This document shows positions 12,155 to 21,299 of a stretch of DNA of 64,000 bases, in pieces. Under the pieces are notes generated by a model that saw only the letters and a program-made list of their open reading frames with translations, was not told the DNA's origin and ran no database searches. The translations under genes and the position numbers were made by a program. The DNA comes from Otatea glauca (taxonomy: Eukaryota > Streptophyta > Magnoliopsida > Poales > Poaceae): positions 992,001-1,056,000 of the forward strand of contig CM070723.1 of the NCBI GenBank assembly GCA_036346275.1, in the 5' to 3' direction. Position 1 is the first letter of the stretch. The number at the start of each line of letters is the position of its first letter.

Positions 12155-12933
12155 CTATTCAGGATTCTCCGTTATTACAAAGTTTATGGCCATTTCTTCA
12201 TGGGGTGCTTCATGCACTTCTACTTGCTCTTCACTGCTATTCCCTATCACAGGAGCAAGTTCCTTTAGCTTTTCGTCGCCTATGTGTGCGCACACATTAT
12301 TTCCGGCGGCTTCCTGCAGTGGAAGGTTCAAGTCTGAAATTGCCTTTCTGTTGGCTTCTTTCCAGTGCAGTCTCAACTGCTCCCTTCTTTCCTTGGGGCA
12401 TTTTGTGATTGGTTGTGGTAAGTCCTCTCGCCCGCTTTTCTCAGACGCCTCCGGTACTTTGGGTTTGAGGAGCCGATTTCGCTCTTTTCTTTGAGGCCTC
12501 CGAACAGGTTGAGGGATACCTTCTATTTTCTTTGGTATTTCCACCCTCTCTGGTGCATTTCTTGCGGGTACATGCGACTTAACCACGCCCTTCGGATCAC
12601 AAAATGATCAGGCAGTTCATTTGCTAAATTCGCAAATCAATTATCTTCTCGACTTCTTGATTTGCTTCATTAGTGCGGGGTCATGTGCGGGATCCCAAAG
12701 GAATGCCATATGATTTCTCGGTATTTTTTATCCAAAGGTTGATTTCCTCCCCCTAATGACGGGAAACGATCCTCGTCAAAGATGCAATCAGCGAATCGGG
12801 CTGTATGCAAGTCTCCAGTCATGGGTTCCAAATACCTGATTATGGATGCACTCACATAACCAACGTATATCCCGGACTTGCGGAGAGAGCCCATTGCAGT
12901 CCGCTGAGGGGGTGGTATAGGTACATATACCAT
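12155..12933 (-). pseudogene. Copia polyprotein linker remnant
   Basis: Two minus-strand frames, 12670-12933 (SGIYVGYVSASIIRYLEPMT, the usual text after integrase) and 12155-12586 (a charged, proline-rich stretch), join the integrase and reverse-transcriptase remnants. They are in different frames, so at least one shift separates them. Confidence 0.65.
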
Positions 12934-12945
12934 ACACCCAAATTT

Positions 12946-13422
12946 CTAAGATGGGAGATCTTCGGGATGATCCCGTGCACAAGCTGCATAGGAGAATGGA
13001 TGTTGTAGGCCGATGGTCCAAATTGATAAGTCTTTGCGCGTGCAGATCGCGTGTCCCCAACAAGTGTTGGGCAAGTTACAACTCTGCAAAAGCGGTCTGG
13101 CAATGAATTTAATCCTCTTTATTAGTGCTTCTGCTAGTCCATTCTGCGTATGGACGTGCGGTACAGAGTGCTCAACTGCTATCCCTGTTGCCGTGCAATA
13201 ATCATCAAATGCCTTTGAAGTAAATTCTCCGGCATTGTCCATTCTAATGGACTTCACGCGATGATCGTGGAAAGCATTCTTAATTCTTATGATCTGCGAG
13301 ATCGCCTTTGCAAAAGCATGGTTTCTTGTTGACAACAAGCATACATGCGACCATTTCGAGGAAGCATCGATGAGCACCATAAAGTATCGAAACGGCCCGA
13401 CAGGGGCTGAATCGGACCGCAA
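12946..13422 (-). pseudogene. Copia integrase core remnant
   Basis: The integrase catalytic triad is visible: D in VLIDASSKWSHV, D in SIRMDNAGEF, E in HTQNGLAEALIKRI. The frame is open for 158 codons but disconnected from flanking domains. The intact family inserts the cDNA into the host genome. Confidence 0.85.
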
Positions 13423-13589
13423 ATATCCCCTAGATGCGTTCGAAAAGCGTGGATTTCACTTTGCACTTTCATGACAGAGGGTCTAGTTATTAATTTCCGT
13501 GGCACATGCAGGCACACAAAATCTTCATAATTCGGAAATTTTTAACATTAATGCCATGACCTCGTGAGTTGTTCACTATATTCTCATCA

Positions 13590-13969
13590 TTCTAAGACCA
13601 GATGACCTAATCTACCATGCCATAAAGAAAAAACTCGAGCTTCTAAAAGCAGTCTTCAAGGAAGTATACACTTGGTGCATGAATATTCGTGTAGTACAAC
13701 CCGGATTCATATGAGGGATATTTTTCTAATACCATTTTTCCACATACCGCGTGCTTCACAATGCACAAGTATTCTTTGCCATTTTCTTCATTGGTTTCTA
13801 CGTGAAAACCATTGGCGCGGATGTCTTTAAAGCTTAAGAGAGTGCGCGTTGATTCAGGGTACAAAAGGGCTTCTTCAATTACCAAAGTTGTACCCATAGG
13901 CAATATAATTGTAGCTCTTCCTGAGCCGATTACATATGAGTCGCTTCCTGATCGTAGTAATCTTTCCAA
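13590..13969 (-). pseudogene. Copia protease-edge and gag-pre-integrase remnant
   Basis: The frame at 13643-13969 reads ALLYPESTRTLLSFKDIRAN, typical of the stretch between protease and integrase, and continues to YESGLYYT. A further piece at about 13590-13640 reads LWHGRLGHL in a shifted frame, the start of the gag-pre-integrase zinc-binding domain. The gag and protease regions farther upstream (about 14000-14900) are too decayed to outline. Confidence 0.65.
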
Positions 13970-15132
13970 ATGTTCTTCGTGATCGACTGGAAATATTTAG
14001 ACTCTCTTAAGATGGTATTTGTTGTGCCACTATCAACAATGCATATCTCTTCCATTTGGGCGCTACACGATTTCTAGATAAAAGAAATATAATTCTAATC
14101 AAACAGAGGCAAAATAATTCAAATATTGCTTGCAAATTAAATAATACTGGAATAAAGAATAAATTGCGTATTTATTCATGAAAAAAGTATGCTCTTCTAG
14201 AGCTTACAATTCATTATCCAAAGAAAATGCTAACAACCATAATCTAAAAAAAATGCGATTCATGCATTAGCGGGCTTTGGACTTTCCCTTGACCTGAAAC
14301 TTCTCTTTTTCACCCTGCTCGCCCTTCTTTCTATGAATGGGCTTTCTCACCTTATAGCTATTGGCATTAACTTCTGTGCGGTGCCCTTCCAGTGGTGTGA
14401 GACATAGTTCTTACGTAGAACATCGTCTCGCGATTCCGCAATTTGCATTACATCAATCGCCGCTATACTCCTTGTATGCGCCCCGACGATAGTCTGCGTG
14501 CACTCGGATAGCATTTAGGTGGAAGGTAGAGAGAGTTTTCTCAATCTTCTCCTCATCGCTGATCTTCTTGCCACATAGGAGAGATTAGTACAAATTACGT
14601 GCAAGGCTTTGATCGCTCGCCGACGGTAGGTTTCGCGTCCCCGCGAGGACCCTAGACTAATCGCAGCACGGAGCTTCCCCCAAGAACGATCTTCACGTCC
14701 GATGCCCAAGTGAGGTAGTTCTGACCATGCGAGGCCAGTTCTTCAAACTCACGATTCATGATTCATGATGCATGATTTCAAAAATCCGACATTAGATTAC
14801 TGCGTGTAATCTGATAGAAAATGGTTGCAAAACATAAAGTGCAGAAAAATAAATTGCTATGAAGTGCAATATATTAAATAAAGCAACTGATTCAAATTTC
14901 ATAAAGAATTTTCATAAAAACAGAGAAATAAAGCAAGCAAAATTGAAAACAGAGCCAAAAAAAATCTTCTTGATTTTCTGGCAATTTTTCAAATTTTTCT
15001 GCAATTTTTTTTTGCAATTTTTCTCTTTTTTTCTTTTTCTTCTTCTTCTTTTTTTCTTTTCTTCCTTTCCCCCTTTTTTTTCTCTCTCGTCAGATGGCCT
15101 TTGGGCCCCCTTCGCACAGCCCATAAGAGCAA

Positions 15133-15161
15133 GGCGGCTAGGGTTTCCAACCCTAGCCGCC
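15133..15161. repeat. Perfect 13-bp hairpin in copia leader
   Basis: GGCGGCTAGGGTT and its exact inverse AACCCTAGCCGCC are separated by three bases. It marks the boundary between the T-rich stretch and the GC-rich leader of the copia element. Confidence 0.85.
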
Positions 15162-15164
15162 AGT

Positions 15165-16330
15165 CCTTCCTCATGTGCGCGGTGGCCGAAACGGCGCTGG
15201 CTCGACTCGGCGCGCGCGCGCGGCGCGCGTAACGAGCTTCGGGGCGGGGCTACGGGCCCGACCGGCGGCGCGACTCTTCGTCGCGGCGTCGCGCGGCGGC
15301 GAGAGCACGCGCTTCGAGCCGGCGGCTCGGAGGGAAAACCGACGCGAGCGGCGACGACGCCGAGCCGACGGCAGCCGGCGGCGGGGAGACGGGCGCGACG
15401 TCCGTGCGTCGTGCGCGCTGGCCACGGGCGTCGCGCGGTCGCCGCGCCGCGCTTATGCCGCGTAGCGTAAGGTGCCGGCGGGCGGCGGGCGGCTGCTGCG
15501 AGGCCGACGACTTCTTCTTTGGCGCCGAGGTCGGGCTCGCGCGACGCAACGGCGGGTCTGCGTGCCGAGGTTGCGGCCGGGCGCTTCATGCGCGCGCGCG
15601 GATGAGGCCGAGGTCGAGGCCGGCGGCGGCGGCGAGGCCGGCCAAGCGGCAAGGCCGAGGTGCGTGTGGTGCCTGTCGGCGACGGCGAGGCGGGCTTCAG
15701 CGGCAAGGCCGAGGCGCGACGAGCCGCGGCGGGCCAAGCACGGCGGCGTGAGCCGCCCGCGCGGCGGTTTTCGTGTGGCCGCGCGAGCGGCGGGCGTGTG
15801 GGTCGACGGCACGGCTGAGCCGCGGGCGGCGCGCGTTTACGGGCGACGGCGCGCGGTGGATTCGACTGCGAGCTGGCCGAGTAGCGGCGAGCGTGACGCG
15901 CCGGCGTGGCGCGGTCGGGCGGGCGCGAGGCAACGCCGCGCTTGTCTTCGGAGAAGGAGCGCCGGTGGCGCGTCCGGCGGCGCGACGGAGGTCGAGGCGG
16001 CGGACGGTCGCGGGCCGAGGCTCAGGCGGCGCGTGATCGGGCGGGTCCGCTGGCGGCGCGACGGCGGGCCGCCGGCGGGCGGCGGCGGGACCTAGGCCCG
16101 AGGTCGACGGGCGCTTCGCGGCGCGCAGTGCGGCCGGCGAGATTCTCGAGGGCACGGCGGCTGCGCCCATGTGCGAGCGCCGAGCCCGAGGATGGGTGGC
16201 TTGCACCGGCCGTCTTCGGCCGAGCTTCATGCGCCGGTCGGCTTCAAGCGATCGGCGGTCGCGCGCGCGCAAGTGAGCCGGGCGGTGGCCGCGGGCTTCA
16301 AGCCGGCGTGCACGCGAACCGAGATGCGTG
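15165..16330. other. Very GC-rich leader within copia element
   Basis: About 1.2 kb composed mostly of G and C with very frequent CG dinucleotides, between the 5' LTR and the gag remnant. Long open frames in several phases on both strands are a by-product of few stop codons; none looks like a known protein. The compositional break with the AT-rich neighbours is sharp at both ends. Confidence 0.7.
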
Positions 16331-16527
16331 ATTTTTTTTTCTGTGATGAACAGTGAATTCATGTATCTTGTAACCGTCTTGAAAAGCTTCGAGCGTTCTT
16401 CGTGTAGCTTCGTGCCACGTAGGATAGATGCATGCGAAGGAACAAAAACGATTAGATTCAAATCGTCAAATCCCACCTTTTCTCACCTTTTCAATCTGAA
16501 CTCCGGTAGAGCTTCGTGCTGATAACG

Positions 16528-16749
16528 TGTTAAGGAACCTCGCTATCGAATAGTCCGGGGTTCCCGAACAGATCTGAATTGGAGAACGAAAAGAGAGAGA
16601 CACAGTATATGGGGAGCGACGACGGAATTTTTATTGCTTTCTGATTGCATGTACATAGGGGGAACCCCCTCCTCCTTTTATAGCGCTCATCTAGGGTTTC
16701 GGCTAAGGGGCCACGTGGGCTTTCCATGGGCCACGAGGGTTTCCCAACA
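16528..16749 (-). repeat. 5' LTR of copia element
   Basis: A 222-bp repeat bounded by TG...CA, followed on the right by the target duplication TTTAC. A primer-binding-like stretch lies directly inside it on the minus strand (GTTATCAGCACGAAGC). Confidence 0.93.
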
Positions 16750-16778
16750 TTTACTAAGCAAACATGGCATGGGAAACG

Positions 16779-16781
<3 letters not shown>

Positions 16782-16819
<38 letters not shown>
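16782..16819. repeat. (TA)n microsatellite
   Basis: A TA run of 38 bp between the copia element and the left end of the large MULE. Confidence 0.9.
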
Positions 16820-16820
<1 letters not shown>

Positions 16821-16885
16821 GCGCAGTAGCTAGGAGGAATCGGATCCATCAGATGCGGGGTCGGCTTCTACTACAATCTATCGAG

Positions 16886-17330
16886 GCGTAAATTTTACTT
16901 GTAGTAGCGTCAAAATTGTTTTTTACGATTTAGCCTCAGATCCAACTGATTTGCGAAAATAGCCTCGATGCAGTTTATTCTCATGATCGGTTGCGCGGAA
17001 AAAAATTTTAATTTTTTTCAGTTTCAATGACTCATCCGCGATTTTTTTTTTATTTTTATTATTTTTTATTGTTTTTTCTGGTGGTCATGAGTTCCAATGT
17101 TCCAAACCACTGAACTCGCGCTGGGCTGGCGGGCGCTGGGAAGGGCAGAAGCGGCGCGGTGCGGCGGGGCGGCGAGGTGCGCCCGGCGTGGGGCGGTGGC
17201 GCGCGGTGGGGCCAGCGAGGCAGTGGAGCGTCGTGCGGGCACGCGCGAGTGGGACTCGTGTCATCAAATTTTTTTCAGAATACCTCTCGCCTCGTAAATT
17301 GCAAATCTAGCTATAAATGCTTTTTAGCGG
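16886..17330. repeat. Left terminal inverted repeat of MULE
   Basis: Matches the reverse complement of 37330-37927 over at least 230 bp, with a weaker match continuing through a GC-rich part to a CTATAAAT word on both sides. Indels are frequent. Confidence 0.82.
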
Positions 17331-18099
17331 TTCCAATACGAGGAATTTTTTTCTCATGCGATCAAGCGTCGGCGAAATTATTTTTTATTTTTTCGCCTAT
17401 GTCCAAAGGAGTCAATCCGCTTAAAAATAATTTTTTCCACTCGTGGGGAACGTGAAAAATATTTATCGGATTGTAACTACGTTGAAAAATTATGAAATTT
17501 CTTGTAGAGGTTTGTGACACATCAATAATATTTCTATAATTTTTGAGACAATTATCACATATGAGGAATTTTTAAAATTCCTAATATTACAACTGTCTTG
17601 TTGAAACACTAACGAGTAAATTTGAAGCGAACGAAAAATGAAACGTACTCATGTTGATGAAATCTCAAATTTTTTGTGCGAGTTTTGAGACATCAATTAT
17701 ATTTTCATAAAAATCGAGAAGATTATCACCTCGTGAAATTTATAAAAATTCAAACATTACGATCGTCGTGATAAAACACCCACCAAGAAGTTTGAAGCGA
17801 ACAAAAAATGGAATTAACCACGTTGATACATTATGAAATTTCCTGTGGAGGTTTTTGAGACATCAACTATATTTTCATAAAAATTTGAGAAGATTATCAC
17901 ATTTGACGATCATGTTGCAGTAAGTTACAAAAATTGTGATGCTTTATATTTCGTAGAGAATTCATAGAACTAGGATACAACATATTTCGTAGAAATATGC
18001 CTCGTGAAAGGCTAGGTCACAAAACCACACACTCTATGGCCATGGTTGCTTAATAGACGGTCAAAAACAGGATAATCGTATATTGGTGGTCGACGGGTT

Positions 18100-19008
18100 C
18101 GGGTATGGATACCTTAGAGGGCTTGATGGAATATCATCGTCGATTTGGAGGACTTCGTGGACGCAAGGTTCGTGACTCGTGGCATGAAATCGTCATCATC
18201 ATCGCCATTTGCATGGTTGTGAGGTAGCCTCCCTGTAGTGTTGGTGGAATGTCCTCTTGCATTGGTTCTTAAATGACCTGTTGTAGTAGTGCTTAAACGG
18301 GTCGTTGTGATAGTGCTTGAACGTCTAGGTCTAGGTGATACGAAATCGCCGCCGCCATCGTTGTCGCCGCTTGCAAAGTTAGGAGGAAGCCCTCCGGTGG
18401 TGGTTGAACGCCCTCTTGAACTTGATGCGTAGTAGTCTTGGGTCGACCTCTACCCTTAAGTTAGACTCTCTTATGCGTCTTCTGCGCGAACCGGGCATCA
18501 CACCCTCGCCAAGAGCATTTGCATTGCAAAGAATTCGGGATATCTTTGTTCAAAGAACTCAGATCCTCCGGAATGACTAACACACAAGACGAGCACATAC
18601 GAATTAGTGAACTTGTGGGTAATACTAAAAATATGAGTATGGTGAACAAATATAAATTGACTAACCTTAATATGCTCACCTTGGTCGGTCGTCCCAAAGA
18701 TCGCGACTCAGAATGTCTTGTAGAGAAACCTAAAGAGCAAGTGTGGTCGGCTAGTTCGCATACCTCGAATACCTCGACGCCACCCTTGCAAGTGCGCCTT
18801 GAGGTCGCTTGGTGGTCACGAGGTTCGTGCCGAGGTTGTCATGTCACGCCGATAATGCTCTGACGCCACCCTTGCAATTTGGACACCACTGCATTTAGGT
18901 TGTCCTCGTTGAACGGATCATTTTTCCCATTTCGTAACCTTCATCGTAATGAAGGGCTAAGTTGCTCATATCGTGTCCACGAGAATCCGTGTTGGAGGAC
19001 CCAGCCAT
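18100..19008 (-). pseudogene. Unrecognised, probably decayed MULE-borne gene
   Basis: On the minus strand an ATG at 19008 opens MAGSSNTDSRGHDMSNLALH and continues YDEGYE. A one-base shift then gives GKNDPFNEDNLNAVVSKLQG before a stop. Further down, an apparent 3' exon after intron-like sequence (acceptor near 18570) reads VIPEDLSSLNKDIPNSLQCK and CSWRGCDARFAQKTHKRV, with several cysteines, followed by a Thr/Pro-rich tail in another frame to about 18100. I do not recognise the family. The region upstream of this ATG is a diverged duplicate of the region upstream of the zinc-finger gene at 20568, which argues it was a real transcription unit. Confidence 0.4.
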
Positions 19009-19053
19009 GGCGAAGTTTTAGTGGGAGCTGTGTATGTGTCCCTGCGGTTTGGC

Positions 19054-19330
19054 CTTTTGTAGACTCGAAGGAGTGGTGTATGGACTAAGTGTTGGAAGGT
19101 AAGATTGAAACGTTCAGACGGACAGCAAAACCCTGGAGTGTGAAGTCACGTCGGGCTGAAAAGGCAGCCATACATGCAGGGTGTCAGTAGTAACAGGCAT
19201 GCTGCCTATGCCTAGTCTACTCGGCCTGACAAAGCTGGTACTTGTGAGTAGTCTACTCGGTCCAACAAAGCTACACGCCCGTGAGTTGTCTAATCGACTG
19301 GAAAAGCAGTGCACGGAGTTGTCAATTCAG
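19054..19330 (-). promoter_or_regulatory. Promoter-like duplicate, copy A
   Basis: It lies just upstream of the ATG at 19008. A TACAAAAGGCC TATA-like word is at about 19054-19065. The block at 19205-19320 (CTGACAAAGCTG, CAACAAAGCTACAC, CCCGTGAGTT, TCTAATCG, GCACGGAG) is shared with 20725-20830. Confidence 0.5.
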
Positions 19331-20092
19331 TATGCAAAAGCAACAAGCTCGCGCGTTCATGCATGGCACTAATTTGTACATGTTGGATCCAACATTTTGT
19401 ACAGCTATTGGCTGTTACTACACGGTTATGTGATGATTCTTGCATTTCCTAGTGTGAAGTAACGTCGTTCATGCATGGCAATAATTTCGACGGTTATTTG
19501 TTGTTACTACGTGGTTATGTGACGATTCTTGCATTACGGATATTTTAGTTTAAGACTTGGAAAGTCGTTTTCATAAAATAGAGCCCCGGTAACATTATCA
19601 TACATGGTGTTTGCGCTATCGGATTTTACATGGTAAATAAGTTGTAATTTTGATATTTTACTATAATTTAGTTGTCCATGTAGTGAAGTATCTTTCTCGA
19701 TCAACTCCCAAAATTTGTGTTCGAACGAGTTGTTTTACGAGCCACGGAAAGGCTTAAGTGTTATGAAATATGTCCAGTTTGTGGTCATGTAGGGTATTTG
19801 TTTTACAAAATTTGTATGCAAAGCCGTAAGAAATAAAATGATTTTGCGTTAGTATAGATATCGTGAATACTTGAGCTATTCTATGACTATTTCCCATTTG
19901 GACACGGTATTTCACGGATGCCCGAAAGGCTTATATGACCATGAAAAGATGCCACATGTATTGACATCCGTCAAAAAGTCAAAGCGATGGTAGCTAATCG
20001 ACTTACACATCGCTTAACAAAGCAAAAGATGATATTTGGAAACCTCTTCGAAGACATCCATGACCAACTATGTCTCCTCTATAGGAAACAAA

Positions 20093-20568
20093 CTACTTCG
20101 CAAGAATAGCTACCAAGACAACAAGGATAGCCGCACACACAATCTTCTCCAACCATTTGATATTATCTAAAATACGGTCCATCTTGAACATCGGCATGTT
20201 CACCTCCTGCCGAGTATAGGGTCCATCCTCTCCTCCATAGTAGGATGCATCCTCGATGGTACTGTGGTGTCCATGGTGTCCGCCATTGGAAATATTGGCA
20301 TCCTCCACCTACGTGATGAGGTAAACATACTTTTACGCTGCAAAGAAATGAGATATCTCCAAAGAACTACACAAGTCCAACAGAAAAGAAAGCAAATGAA
20401 CTTTTCACTTACGGAGAAAAAAGGGCACTTGTAGAAGACCCGGTCGTTATTTGCCTCAGTGGTGGAGTAGAACACATTAGCTTTCACACGACAATTAGGG
20501 CAATCAACCTGCCTTGCAGTGGCAAGCGCACGGGCCCTCCGATTCCCTGAGCTCGCCGATTGAGACAT
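20093..20568 (-). CDS. GRF-type zinc finger protein with membrane anchor
   Basis: A two-exon gene on the minus strand: 20568-20413 (52 codons) and 20308-20093, with a GT-AG intron and an unbroken 123-residue frame. Residues 23-48 read CPNC, then TTEANNDRVFYKCPF, matching the first part of the plant GRF zinc finger (nucleic-acid-binding family); the usual downstream Cys/Trp half is missing or spliced away. A His/Gly/Tyr-rich middle is followed by KMDRILDNIKWLEKIVCAAI and LVVLVAILAK, a single C-terminal hydrophobic helix. Small GRF-finger proteins with a C-terminal helix are common unknowns in grass genomes. The location between MULE ends, and a TATA box at about 20636, suggest it travels with the transposon. 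The function is unknown; it could be a captured gene. Confidence 0.65.
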
Positions 20569-20629
20569 GGCCTTTGGAGGAAAGGAATGGGATGATGATT
20601 AGGATATGTGCAAGCAGAGCTTGTATGAA

Positions 20630-20840
20630 GGCCTACTTATAGAGGCAGTGCATACAATCGGATTATGTAATGTTCATATAATATCTTTCTTCGTGTTAGG
20701 TTCTTAGGGCCTCATATTGAAATGACAACTCAGTCTGACAAAGCTGCTACCTATGACTTGTGTAATCTCTCTGACAAAGCTACACACCCGTGAGTTATCT
20801 AATCGCTCAAAAGCCGGAGCACGGAGCTAAAGGTCACCAA
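20630..20840 (-). promoter_or_regulatory. Promoter-like duplicate, copy B
   Basis: Upstream of the zinc-finger gene. CTCTATAAGTAGGCC on the minus strand (about 20631-20645) is a TATA box about 70 nt upstream of the ATG. The block at 20725-20830 is a diverged copy of 19205-19320. Confidence 0.55.
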
Positions 20841-21299
20841 ACTTGTTTTCATATAATACGCCACGGTACAAGTAACACTTATCGTGCTCGCACTGTGTAC
20901 TAAATTTTGTACTAATAATGTGTTGTTATCATACTATTTCTGATCTCGCACCATTATGCATTTAACATTGTTATTTGCACTCGTTCTTGTACGAAAGTAC
21001 AAAGAATGGGCCAAGGCATACATCAATTAGACATACACACCGCAAAGAAATCAATACAACCGGTCATTGCCTTGTAGCGCCAATTACGATCCGTCGCCGC
21101 TTTGCGGACGGCGGAGTTGGTCTTCCGAACGTGAACCGGTCGGGCTCGTGCGTCGTGGCTTCGCAAGTCATAGTGTGTCTCTTCACACGGAGGGGCATCG
21201 CTGCCGGGTGGTACCGAATACACCCAACATGTCGGACACCCACGGGGGATACTGCATAGAAATGCATTGTTAGTAAAAGTGCGTAAAAGCGAGTGCATT

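Larger units (their letters stand above)
10011..16749 (-). mobile_element. Complete, decayed Ty1/copia retrotransposon
   Basis: Two direct repeats (10011-10225 and 16528-16749) both begin TGTTAAGGAACC and end CCAACA, and the whole is flanked by the exact 5-bp duplication TTTAC (10006-10010 and 16750-16754). The coding remains lie on the minus strand in the order gag-pre-integrase, integrase, reverse transcriptase, RNase H, which is copia order. The 5' LTR is therefore the right-hand one. A purine tract (CCAGGGGAG) abuts the 3' LTR at 10226-10234. A TTATCAGCACG primer-site-like stretch lies just inside the 5' LTR. Frames are broken many times, so the element cannot make its own proteins. The long leader (about 15165-16330) is extremely GC-rich. 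Confidence 0.93.

Noticed and set aside
14515..14709. Minus-strand frame as intact copia gag
   Set aside because: Only 64 codons, no clear gag motif, and surrounded by stops; left within the decayed element.
15472..16095. Long open frames (up to 264 codons) on both strands at 14.9-16.5 kb
   Set aside because: They arise from very GC-rich sequence with few stops, overlap in all frames, contain only Arg/Ala/Gly/Pro-rich text and lie inside a copia leader.
16880..16890. Exact 9-bp target duplication for the large MULE
   Set aside because: The flanks CTATCGAGG and CTACTCAGAGG are similar, but not an exact equal-length match.
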